Source: Boswellia sacra (Eukaryota > Streptophyta > Magnoliopsida > Sapindales > Burseraceae). From it: a stretch of 64,000 bases of DNA. Position 1 is the stretch's first letter. Each line of letters opens with the position of its first letter. The notes beneath the pieces were generated by a model. That model was not told the DNA's origin. It did no database searches and saw only the letters and a program-made list of their open reading frames with translations. This document shows positions 24,170 to 35,120 of this stretch, one piece after another. The stretch covers positions 62,001 through 126,000 of the forward strand of contig SNVD02003156.1 in NCBI GenBank assembly GCA_013180625.2, written 5' to 3'. Both the position numbers and the translations under genes were made by a program.

Positions 24170-26091
24170 TGTTGACCCAGGTATGGCAACCCAAGAGGGG
24201 GGGGGGGGTGTGAATTGGGTTTTTATTTATCAAAACGGATTTAGAAAACTTTTCTTTGAAGATCAAAATTATTTAACTCTTTCTTTGAGAATAAAGGTGA
24301 AGGAGATGAAATTAGAATTTATCAAAGATGCAATCAAAAGAATAATAATAATGAACAATCACAAGTGCAAGTAAATGTAAAAAGGAAAGGGATAGAGAGA
24401 GTGCAAACTCAATTTACGTAGTTCGGCAAACCTTGCCTACGTCCACGGGCTCCTAGCTCCACGAGCTAAGCTTTCCACTAAGTTGTAGAAATCCTTACAA
24501 CTTGCTTGATGAACAACCTCACCAAGACTTTTTCCTTCAACTCTTGATAACACCACACCAAGAGTTCTTCTTGATGAAAACCTCACCAAGGCAACTTCCT
24601 TCAACCCTTGATAACACCACACCAAGAGTTCTTCTTGATGAACAACCTCACCAAGGCAACTTCTTTCAACCCTTGATAACACCACATCAAGAGTTCTTCT
24701 TGATAAACAACCTCACCAAGGCAACTTCCTTCAACTCTTGATAACACTACAACAAGAGTTATTCTTGATGAACAAACTCACCAAGCCAACTTCCTTCAAC
24801 CCTTGATAACACTACACCAAGAGTTCTTGATGAACAACCTCACCAAGAAAAGAGTTCTCTCAAGGATAACTTTTATACTTTACAAGAAGATCTAACTCTC
24901 ACCACAATACAAGAACAAAGATAATTTTTACAACAAAAGTATAACTCTCTTCAAAGAGTAGATAAAGAATATAAAAGCTCTCTAAACTTGATATTTCTCT
25001 TATTTGTGGCCTGATAGATTCTTCTCTCCTTTTCTCTTTTTCTTCTTGCTGAATGCATGGGAGAAGGGCTTCTTTTATAGGCAACTGAGATGAACTTGAA
25101 TAAGTGAAGACACCATCTCCAAATTTTCTGTCCACCATAAAAACCGTAATTTTGTCTGCCATTTTTGTCAATGTTTTGTTTGAAATTTGAAAATTTGCAA
25201 AACATAAAAGATCTATACATTTGAATAAGTTTTCCAACGCATCAAGAATCAAGTCATTTGGATATCTGTAGCTCAAGATATGACTAAAAAACCATTCGAT
25301 GCTCATGTGACTTGATTTTTCTTCATTGTGTCAGTCCACCGAATTGAATGATAATTCTGTCAGCATTTCGTTTGAAATTTGAATTTCTTCAAAACATAAA
25401 ACTATCTGCATATTTGAATGAGCTTTCCAAAACATTATGAATCAAATAATTTGGATATCTCTATCTTAAGATATGGCCAGAAAACCATTCGGTCCTCGTG
25501 TGAGTTGATTTTTATTCCTTGTGTCAGTCCACCAAATTGTATGTCAATTATGTCAGCCTTCCATTTGAAATTTGAATTTATTCAAAACATATGAAATGTG
25601 CCTCATTATGTCCTATTTTCAATGCCATAAGAATCAAGTCATTTAGATCTTTCTAGCTCAAGATATGTCTAAAAGAGTATTCGGTGCTTATGTCAGCTGC
25701 TTCCATTTATCTTTCAACTTGCATGATGATTTGGACAACCTTACACTTGAAATTTAAATTTCTTTAAAACATATGAAATGTTATAAATTGAGCAAGCTTT
25801 CCAAAGGCTCAAGAATCACATCATTTGGATATTTGTAGAGATATATATGACCAATTGATTGAACATTGCTCATGTGTCACATTCCTTGAGTCAATCCTTG
25901 TTCTTAAACTTTGGTGCCTTTAACATGTAGTCTTCTCCTTAGCTTCAATACTTCATTTTAATAAGCCTCTTTTTGATTTTACAATTATTTCAATGATCTT
26001 ATTCTTGCACATAAATAAACATGTTAGTAAATCTCAATTAATCAATGTGTATTGTTATCATCAAAATTATCATGTAGTCTTAGGGTTAACA
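24170..26091 (-). repeat. extra Copia-4 LTR in duplication unit 1
   Basis: A 1922-bp LTR, TGTTGACCCAGG to GGGTTAACA in plus orientation. It is followed by the polypurine-tract complement ATCTCCCCCCTTTT and by pol, so it represents a 3' LTR of a minus-strand element. It is far closer to the LTR at 27372 than to the one at 32667, as expected if it arose by duplication rather than by its own insertion. Confidence 0.9.
24505..24855. repeat. 65-bp tandem repeats inside LTR (unit 1)
   Basis: Repeat starts (CTTGATGAACAACCTCACCA) lie at 24505, 24570, 24634, 24699, 24764 and 24826: five full units plus a partial one. The equivalent array is at 27716-28058 in the second LTR. A shorter one is at 32980-33240 in the third LTR, so copy number varies between LTRs of the same family. 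Confidence 0.9.
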
Positions 26092-26907
26092 ATCTCCCCC
26101 CTTTTGATGATGACAAACCATTGATTGCTTTAAAATAAGATCTAAAATCAAGAATGAAAATAAAATCAAGAATAAACAAAAATATGGCACTTGTTATGAA
26201 TATAAGCAATCCAACCATTTCTTCCCCTTTTGTTATCATCAAAAAGATGTAATCAAATTAACTACTCCCCCTTAACATATGCTACCATTCAAATAATATC
26301 ATATAAAAGCAAAATTAAGACAAATCCAACACGCCTAATTCTCTTCTAATTATACAAAATCTATCTTGACTAAGGGGTTTGGTCATATTTGGGTCTAGGG
26401 ACTAATTCCCAAACTTGATTTCTCTCAAATTGGTTTAATTCTTCTTGCATAGCCAAAATCCAACTTTCGTCATTTTCGGCTTCTTTGAAAGATTTTGGTT
26501 CAAATTGAGAGACAAATGCAAAATGATTACAAAAGTTTCTAAAAGAAGATCTAGTTCTCATACCTTGTGATGGTTCACCAATAATGAGATCTTTAGGGTG
26601 AGCTTTTGCGTACCTCCATTCCTTTGGTAATTCTTGGGAAGAATCAATTACTTCCTCAAGCTTTTCTTGTTGAAGTTGTAATTCATCTTGGCTCTTTTCA
26701 TCAAGCCTTAATTCCTTCATTTGCCTTTCTACCTCAACAATATCATCATCTAAATTCTTTGAAGAAGTCACATTAGTTTCATCAAATTCAACATGCATAA
26801 AATCTTCAATAGCAAGAGTATTTTTGTTAAAAACTCTATATGCCTTACTATGGTTGGAGTAGCCAACAAAAATTCCAACATTGACTTTTGCATCAAATTT
26901 TCCAAGG
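26092..26907 (-). pseudogene. truncated Copia-4 pol fragment (unit 1)
   Basis: Minus-strand remnant of the integrase-to-RT linker: LATPTIVRHIEF, an acidic stretch (FDETNVTSSKNLDDDIVEVE), then MRTRSSFRNFCNHFAFVSQ and MQEELNQFERNQVWELVPRP, where RT normally begins. RT and RNase H are missing; about 280 bases of non-coding sequence lead straight to the LTR. The fragment is cut at 26907 by the duplication join. Confidence 0.85.
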
Positions 26908-27371
26908 TTCTCAATCTCAACCCCATGATGCCATAAATACTCACTCCATGACTACCTGTACCAAAAATAATATCTTTAAACCCTTGCAAAAGATGCCTCT
27001 TATCACAACTCACCACCCACTACCCCAAACACTTGAACCCACAGCTGTTTCTCAGGCATTAAAAGACTTGAGTTGGACCAATGCAATGCGTGATGAGCTT
27101 TTAGCCCTCGCCAATAATAATACTTGAGAACTAGTTTTCTGGAGTCCAAATCAAAATATAGTTGGTTGCAAGTGGGTTTTTTAGGTCAAACGTCATCCTA
27201 ATGGCCGTATTGATCTTAATAAAGCTTGGTTGGTTGCTAAAGGTTTTAACCAGTGTCCTAGTATAGACTTCAAAGAGACTTTCAGTCTTGTTGTCAAACC
27301 CACCACTATTACAATTGTCCTTAGTCTTGCATTATCAAATGGTGGATTGTTCGTCAATTGGATGTTAATAA
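26908..27371 (+). pseudogene. duplicated Copia-3 RT fragment
   Basis: A near-identical copy of 23708-24169: CTKNNIFKPLQKMPL, WTNAMRDELLALANN, LVAKGFNQCPSIDF, ending at QLDVNN before the LTR. At least two substitutions separate the copies (GCTGGTTCT versus GCTGTTTCT; GATCGTAAT versus GATCTTAAT). It keeps the same in-frame TGA after LANNNT, so that stop preceded the duplication. Confidence 0.9.
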
Positions 27372-29302
27372 TGTTGACCCAGGTATGGCAACCCAAGAGG
27401 GAGGGGGGGGGGGGGTGTGTGTGAATTGGGTTTTTATTTATCAAAACGGATTTAGAAAACTTTTCTTTGAAGATCAAAATTATTTAACTCTTTCTTTGAG
27501 AATAAAGGTGAAGGAGATGAAATTAGAATTTATCAAAGATGCAATCAAAAGAATAATAATAATGAACAATCACAAGTGCAAGTAAATGTAAAAAGGAAAG
27601 GGATAGAGAGAGTGCAAACTCAATTTACGTAGTTCGGCAAACCTTGCCCACGTCCACGAGCTCCTAGCTTCACGAGCTAAGCTTTTCACTAAGTTGTAGA
27701 AATCCTTACAACTTGCTTGATGAACAACCTCACCAAGACTTTTTCCTTCAACTCTTGATAACACCACACCAAGAGTTCTTCTTGATGAAAAACCTCACCA
27801 AGGCAACTTTCTTCAACTCTTGATAACACCACACCAAGAGTTCTTCTTGATGAACAACCTCACCAAGGCAACTTCTTTCAACCCTTGATAACACCACATC
27901 AAGAGTTCTTCTTGATAAACAACCTCACCAAGGCAACTTCCTTCAACTCTTGATAACACTACAACAAGAGTTATTCTTGATGAACAAACTCACTAAGCCA
28001 ACTTCCTTCAACCCTTGATAACACTACACCAAGAGTTCTTGATGAACAACCTCACCAAGAAAAGAGTTCTCTCAATGATAACTTTTATACTTTACAAGAA
28101 GATCTAACTCTCACCACAATACAAGAACAAAGATAATTTTTACAACAAAAGTATAACTCTCTTCAAAGAGTAGATAAAGAATATAAAAGCTCTCTAAACT
28201 TGATATTTCTCTTATTTGTGGCCTGATAGATTCTTCTCTCCTTTTCTCTTTTTCTTCTTGCTGAATGCATGGGAGAAGGGCTTCTTTTATAGGCAACTGA
28301 GATGAACTTGAATAAGTGAAGACACCATCTCCAAATTTTCTGTCCACCATAAAAACCGTAATTTTGTCTGCCATTTTTGTCAATGTTTTGTTTGAAATTT
28401 GAAAATTTGCAAAACATAAAAGATCTATACATTTGAATAAGTTTTCCAACGCATCAAGAATCAAGTCATTTGGATATCTGTAGCTCAAGATATGACTAAA
28501 AAACCATTCGATGCTCATGTGACTTGATTTTTCTTCATTGTGTCAGTCCACCGAATTGAATGATAATTCTGTCAGCATTTCGTTTGAAATTTGAATTTCT
28601 TCAAAACATAAAACTATCTGCATATTTGAATGAGCTTTCCAAAACATTATGAATCAAATAATTTGGATATCTCTATCTTAAGATATGGCCAGAAAACCAT
28701 TCGGTCCTCGTGTGAGTTGATTTTTATTCCTTGTGTCAGTCCACCAAATTGTATGTCAATTATGTCAGCCTTCCATTTGAAATTGTAATTTATTCAAAAC
28801 ATATGAAATGTGCCTCATTATGTCCTATTTTCAATGCCATAAGAATCAAGTCATTTAGATCTTTCTAGCTCAAGATATGTCTAAAAGAGTATTCGGTGCT
28901 TATGTCAGCTGCTTCCATTTATCTTTCAACTTACATGATGATTTGGACAACCTTACACTTGAAATTTAAATTTCTTTAAAACATATGAAATGTTATAAAT
29001 TGAGCAAGCTTTCCAAAGGCATAAGAATCACATCATTTGGACATCTGTAGAGAAATATATGATCAATTGATTGAATATTCCTCATGTGTCACATTCCTTG
29101 AATCAAACCTTGTTCTTAAACTTTGGTGCCTTTAACATGTAGTCTTCTCCTTAGCTTCAACACTTCATTTTAATAAGCCTCTTCTTGATTTTAAAATTAT
29201 TTCAATGATCTTACTCTTGCACATAAATAAACATGTTAGTAATCTCAATTAATCAATGTGTATTGTTATCATCAAAATTATCATGTAGCCTTAGGGCTAA
29301 CA
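27372..29302 (-). repeat. Copia-4 3' LTR
   Basis: A 1931-bp LTR, TGTTGACCCAGG to TAGGGCTAACA in plus orientation. It contains an expanded G tract near 27400 and the 65-bp repeat array at 27716-28058. Open frames within it are artefacts of the repeats. Confidence 0.9.
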
Positions 29303-32300
29303 ATCTCCCCCTTTTTGATGATGACAAAACCATTGCTTGCTTTAAAATAGATTAAATCAAGAAGAAAATAAATCAAGAATAAACAAAAATTATGGCACTT
29401 GTTATGAATATAAGCAATCAACATTTCTCCCCTTTTGTTTATCATCCAAAAAGATTAATTCAAATTAACTACTTCCCCCTTAACATATGCTACCATTCAA
29501 AGATTATCAAATAAAAGAAAAATTAAGACATATCCAACATGCCTAATTCTCTTCTAATAGTACAAAATCTATCTTGACTAAGGGGTTGTCATATGGGTCT
29601 AGCGACTAATTCCCAAACTGATTTCCTCAAACTGGTTAATTTTCGGCATAGCCAAAAATCCAAACTTTCGTCATTTTTGCCTTCTTTGGAAGCTTTTGGT
29701 TCAATTGAGAGGGACAAATGCAAAATGATACAAAAGTTCTAAAAGAAGATCTAGTTCTCATACCTGTGATGGTTTCACCAATAATGAGATCTTTAGGGGA
29801 GCTTTTGCGTACCTCCATTCCTTTGGTAATTCTTGGGAAGAATCATTTACTTCCTCAAGCTTTTCTTGTTGAAGTTGTAATTCATCTTGGCTCTTTTCAT
29901 CAAGCCTTAATTCCTTCATTTGCCTTTCTACCTCAACAATATCATCATCTAAATTCTTTGAAGAAGTCACATTAGTTTCATCAAATTCAACATGCATAAA
30001 ATCTTCAATAGCAAGAGTATTTTTGTTAAAAAACTCTATATGCTTTACTATGGTTGGAGTAGCCAACAAAAATTCCAACATCGGCTTTTGCATCAAATTT
30101 TCCAAGGTTATCCTTGGTGTTTAAAATAAAACATTTACACCAAAAACTTTAAAAAATCCAATGTTGGGTTTTCTTCCTTTCCAAAGTTCATAAGGAGTTT
30201 TCTTTATTAAAGCTCTAAAATGGACTCTATTGATTATAAAGCATGTGGTATTAACGGCTTAGGCCTAAAAATATTTTGGCAAATTATTTTCAAGTAACAT
30301 GGTCCTAGCCATTTCTTGGATAGTCATATTTTTCCTCTCAACAACACCATTTTGTTGTGGAGTTCTAGGTGCGGAAAAATTATGTTCAAAATCATTTTCA
30401 TCACAAAGATTTTCAAATGCAACATTGTCTACTTCACCACCATGATCACTCCTAACGGACACAATAGAATATCCTTTTTTATTTTGGACTCTTTTTGCAA
30501 ATTTTGAAAAAACTTGTATGGCCTCATTTTTAGTTTTCAAAAATAATACCCAAGTGAATCTTGAATAATCATCCACAATAAAAAAAACATAATACTTTCC
30601 ACCAAGGCTTTGAGTTCTTGATGGTCCAAATAAATCCAAATGAAGTAATGGTAGAGGTTTATTTGTTGAAATAAATTTCTTTTGTTTAAAAGAAGTTCTC
30701 ACTTGTTTTCCAAATTGACAAGCATCACAAATCTTATCCTTTTCAAATTTAATTTTTGGAAGACCATCAACTAACTCATTTTTAGAAATTTTTGAAATTG
30801 TGTCCATGCTAGCATGACCTAACCTTCTATGCCATAACCAAGCATCATGATTAACAATGAAACAATTTTCTACAAGATCATTAACATCAATATCAATTGT
30901 ATAAATATTACCACATCTATTACCAACAAATAATGTCTTATTGTTACTAAAATCCTTAATCACACATCTATTAGGCTCAAAAGTAACAAAATATCCCTTA
31001 TCACACAATTGACTAATGCTAATCAAATCATGTTTTAAACCATGAACAAGCAAAACATCTTTAATAATAGTTGAAGAAGGGTTACCAATATCACCATGTC
31101 CCATTACCCTTCCTTTGGCATTATCACCGAATGTCACATATCCTCCTTTATTCATGATTAATCTTAAGAACTTGGAGGCATCTTCGGTCATATGCCTTGA
31201 GCATGCACTATCTAAGTACCAATTGTGTTTGCCACTCCTTTGTCTCTACAATCAACATTCAAGGAGTAACTTTTTGGTACCCAAAAGTTCTTGGGTCCTT
31301 GGGGGTTAGTTATGGTACTTTTTGGAACCCATATTTGTTTCAACTTAGGATTTCTCTTAATATAGCAAGAATGCACTTTGTGTCCTTTTCTTCCATAATA
31401 AGTACATAAATGATTAGGATTATTTCTAGAAGATGCATGAGCAAAATAATTTTTAAAATACTTTTGATTTTTATGAGTTTTATATCCTAAACCTCTTTTA
31501 TCAAAAACACACCTTTGGTTTTATAACATAGAATTCAAATTTTTTGTGCTTTTGTAAAACTATAAACAATATTTCTTAAGTCATTATTTTCCTTTTTCAA
31601 AATAGCATTTTGTTTCTCCAATTTATCAAAATCCTTTTGTTTTAAAATGCCATTTTCAGTTTTTTAATAAATGTATTTGACTTTCCAAACTTTCAAAATC
31701 TTTTTGCTTTAAAATTTCTTTTTCATTTTCTAAAGCTTCATTTATTTCTACCACCTCTTCTAATTGAGATAACATGATTTTTGACTTCTTTTGAAAGCAT
31801 TAATTTTTGAATTTTGCTTATCAACTTGCACATGTAAATTTTGGAATGCTTCAAGTAATTCATCATATGAAAGTTTAGGATCATAGTTTAGAATACTTAC
31901 CTCATCTTCACTTAAAGCCATGAAGCACATGTTTGCCACAATCGCCATCTTTTCTTCATTCTCATTCAAGATGATTTTCAGAGTTATGAGAGAACCCATA
32001 AGTTCTTCTAATGGTAGTTTGGTGAGGTCCTTTGCTTCTTGAATTGCCGTCACCTTTGGCTCCCAAGATTTTGGTAGACACCTAAAAATCTTTCTCACCA
32101 TTTCAACATTAGAATAAGATTTACCAAGAGATTTCAAACTATTAATAATATCCGTCAATCTAGTAAACATTTCAGAAATTGATTCATCCGATTTCATCTT
32201 AAAAAGCTCATAACTATGAACTAGCATACTAATTTTGGATTCTTTAACTTGACTAGTTCCTTCATGAGTTACTTCAAGTGTGTGCCATATTTCTTGTGCC

Positions 32301-32611
32301 GTAGAACAAGTAGATATTCTATAAACTCATTTCTATCTAGAGCACAATATAACACATTCATAGCTTTAGCATTCAAACTCAATTTCTTTCTATCATCCTC
32401 ACTAAACTCTTTAGGTTCTGCAGCATGCTTTTATCCATTTTCAAGTTTTTGTATGGGAAAAAAGGGTCCTCAAACAATAGACCATAAATCATAATCAAAA
32501 GATTTCACGAAAATACTCATTCTACTTTCAAATAAGAGTAACACTTAATTAAAAAATGGAGGTCTAGAGATAGAAAGTCCTCAACATAAGAACTTGAATA
32601 AAAGTTGCCAT
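29303..32611 (-). pseudogene. Copia-4 gag-protease-integrase, RT and RNase H deleted
   Basis: Gag probably starts at 32611 (ATGGCAACT…) with shifts restoring FVKSFDYDLW near 32500. The clear Gag block at 31760-32227 includes SISEMFTRLTDIINSL, LPKSWEPKVTAIQEAKDLT and a C-terminal coil. Protease WYLDSACSRHMTED (~31190-31230) has DSA. A 309-codon open block (30265-31191) holds pre-integrase WLWHRRLGHASM, zinc site CDACQFGKQ and the integrase triad (HLDLFGPS, RSDHGGEV, PQQNGVVERKN). The linker continues to ~29600 and then stops. Between ELVP-like sequence and the 3' LTR there is no RT or RNase H. Both duplication units share this deletion. Such copies could move only with enzymes supplied in trans. 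Confidence 0.88.
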
Positions 32612-32652
32612 AGCTCAAAAATCGATTAAGATTTAAAAAATTGAGCAACCTT

Positions 32653-32664
32653 GCTCTGATACCA
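32653..32664 (-). other. Copia-4 primer-binding site
   Basis: Minus-strand TGGTATCAGAGC, an exact initiator tRNA-Met site two bases inside the 5' LTR. Confidence 0.9.
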
Positions 32665-32666
32665 CT

Positions 32667-34458
32667 TGTTGACCCAGGTATGGCAACCCAAGAGGTGGGG
32701 TGAATTGGGTTTTTATTTATAAAAACAGATTTAGAAAACTTTTCTTGAAAGATCAAAATTATTTAAATCTTTCTTTAAGAACAAAGGTGAAGAAGATGAA
32801 ATAGAATGCAATCAAGAGAATGGCAATAAAGAACAATCACAAGTGCAAGTAAATATAAAGAGATAGGGATAGAGAGAGTGCAAACTCAATTTAAGTGGTT
32901 CGGCAAACCTTGCCACGTCCACGGGTCCTAGCTCCACGAGCTAAGCTTTCCACTAAGTTGTAGAAATCTTTACAACTTGCTTGATGAACAACCTCACCAA
33001 GACTTTTTCTTCCAACCTTTGATAACACCACACCAAGAGTTCTTCTTGATGAACAACCTCACCAAGGCAACTTCCTTCAACCCTTGATAACACCACACAA
33101 TGAGTTCTTCTTGATGAACAACCTCACCAAGGCAACTTCCTTCAACCCTTGATAACACCACACCAAAGTTCTTCTTGATGAACAACCTCACCAAGGCAAC
33201 TTCCTTCAACTCTTGATAACACACAACAAGAGTTCTCTCAAGGATAACTATTATCCTTTACAATAATATCTCACTCTCACCACAATACAAGAACAAAGAT
33301 AATTTTTACAACAAAAGTATAACTCTCTTCAAAGAGTAGATAAATAATATAAAAGCTTTATAAACTTGATATTTCTCTTGGCTTTTTTGCTTGATAAAAT
33401 GCTTCTCTTGCACTTGTTGAATGCATGGGAGAATGGCTCCTTTTATAGGCAAATGAGATGAACTTAATCAAGTGAAGACACCATCTCCAAATTTTCTGCC
33501 CACCATAAAAACCGTAATATTGTCTGCCATTTTTGTCAATGTTCCGTTTGAAATTTGAATTTCTTCGAAACATAAAAGATCTTCATATTTGAATAAGCTT
33601 TTCAAAACATTAATATTCAAAGAATTTGGATATCTATAGCTCAAGATATGGCCAAAACACCATTCGGTGCTCAAGTGACTTGATTTTTCTTCCATGTGTC
33701 TGTCTACTGACTTGAATGATAATTCTGTCAGCCTTCCATTTGAAATTTGAATTTCTTAGAAACATAAAAGATCTTCATATTTGAATAAGCTTTTCAAAAC
33801 ATTAAGATTCAAAGAATTTGGATATCTCTATCTTAAGATATGGCCAAAACACCATTCGGTGCTCATGTGAGTTGATTTTTCTTCTCTGTGTCAGTCCACC
33901 GAATTGCATGTCAATTATGTCGGCTTTCCATTTGAAATTTGAATTTCTTCAAAAAATATGAAATGTGACCCATTAAGTCATCTTTCTAATGCCATAAGAA
34001 TCAAGTCATTTTGATTTTTCTAGCTCAAGATATGTCAAAAGGAGTATTCGGTGCTCATGTCAGCTGCTTCCATTTGTCTTTCAACTTGCATGATGATTTG
34101 GACAACCTTGCACTTGAAATTTGAATTTCATTAAAACATATGAAATGTTATAAATTGAGTAAGCTTTCCAAAGGCTCAAGAATCACATCATTTAGATATT
34201 TGTAGAGATATATATGACCAATTGATTGAACATTGCTCATGTGTCACATTCCTTGAGTCAATCCTTGTTCTTAAACTTTGGTGCCTTTAACATGTAGTCT
34301 TCTCCTTAGCTTCAACACTTCATTTTAATAAGCCTCTTCTTGATTTTAAAATTATTTCAATGATCTTACTCTTGCACATAAATAAACATGTTAGTAAATC
34401 TCAATTAATCAATGTGTATTGTTATCATCAAAATTATCATGTAGCCTTAGGGCTAACA
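32667..34458 (-). repeat. Copia-4 5' LTR
   Basis: A 1792-bp LTR with the same termini. It is shorter than its partner because the 65-bp array has fewer copies (32980-33240) and there are other small deletions. Instead of a long G tract it reads GAGGTGGGGTG. Confidence 0.9.
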
Positions 34459-34920
34459 CATCAATCATGTCATTGTCCAATCAAATGATTACAGCACATA
34501 CATCCATTCCTTCAAGTAATGCTTTTAATAAGCTGTAGCAACATCTGGTTGTTATCATATTCATGATGTGGTTACTTCCCACATGGCATGTACGAAGCCC
34601 AAGCTCTTCTTCCTTTATGTAGGATATCATATATTATAGGGGTGTTCAAAATCCAATCCAATCCGCTCAAACCGACTGATCCAATCCAAACCGATCCAAT
34701 TTTATTTGGATTTGATCAATCGATGGATTAGATTGGATTGAAATTTTTGAAAACCGACTTAATTTGATCGGATAACGGATCCTATTATAAAATTTCATTA
34801 TAAACCGATCCAATCCATATAGTAGGTAATAAAATAAACTATATAATATAAAAATTAAAAATAACCCAACCCATTATAAATTTATAATTTTAACATAATA
34901 AATTATATTTAACCCTAAAT

Positions 34921-35120
34921 AAAGTAATTTACACCTTCTTTTCTTTGTTTCTCTTTCACAGCCGCACTGCACAGTGCCGTCTCTTATTCCTCTTCTTGTC
35001 AACAAGTCAAAGATTCAAATGAATAAATAAAGTAATTTACACCTTCTTGGTCTCTCTTTCACGGCCGTAGTGCCGTCTCTTATTCTTCTTCTTGTCAACA
35101 AATCAAAGATTCAAATGAAA
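34921..35120 (+). repeat. ~100-bp tandem duplication in hAT leader
   Basis: AAAGTAATTTACACCTTCTT… to …GATTCAAATGAA occurs at 34921-35023 and again at 35029-35120. The second copy lacks some bases of the pyrimidine-rich part. It lies upstream of the transposase start, in the probable first exon/5'UTR; the second copy supplies the splice donor. Confidence 0.85.

Larger units (their letters stand above)
23708..26907. repeat. tandem duplication, unit 1 (3.2 kb)
   Basis: Contains the Copia-3 RT fragment (23708-24169), a Copia-4 LTR (24170-26091) and the adjoining 3' part of the Copia-4 pol (26092-26907). The same order follows at once as unit 2 with an offset of about 3,200 bases. At the join, Copia-4 sequence ending TTCCAAGG runs straight into Copia-3 TTCTCAATCTC. 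The Copia-3 original reads GCAAGG just before the same point, giving a short CAAGG microhomology. Confidence 0.9.
26908..30107. repeat. tandem duplication, unit 2 (3.2 kb)
   Basis: Second unit: Copia-3 RT fragment 26908-27371, Copia-4 LTR 27372-29302, pol end 29303-30107. Unlike unit 1, it continues on the right into the rest of Copia-4, so this is the ancestral right junction. The units differ by scattered substitutions and small indels, and by the poly-G tract after the LTR start (10 G in unit 1, longer and interrupted in unit 2). Confidence 0.9.
27372..34458 (-). mobile_element. RT-less sirevirus-like copia element (Copia-4)
   Basis: A minus-strand element with a 3' LTR at 27372-29302, internal region 29303-32666 and 5' LTR at 32667-34458. 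The primer-binding site TGGTATCAGAGC is at 32653-32664 (minus) and a polypurine tract is next to the 3' LTR. Gag, protease and integrase are recognisable, but RT and RNase H are absent, so the internal region is only 3.4 kb. It was inserted into Copia-3 RT codons. The left flank ends AATAA and the right flank starts CATCA, so no duplication is left, and the right half of Copia-3 is gone. A later deletion or exchange on the right side is likely. Confidence 0.88.

Noticed and set aside
24437..24741. Repeat-encoded frames (EELLVWCYQGLKEVAL and similar)
   Set aside because: They arise from the 65-bp LTR array and are not proteins.
24899..25306. 135-codon frames duplicated at 24899 and 28111
   Set aside because: They lie wholly within the Copia-4 LTRs; identity between them comes from the tandem duplication.
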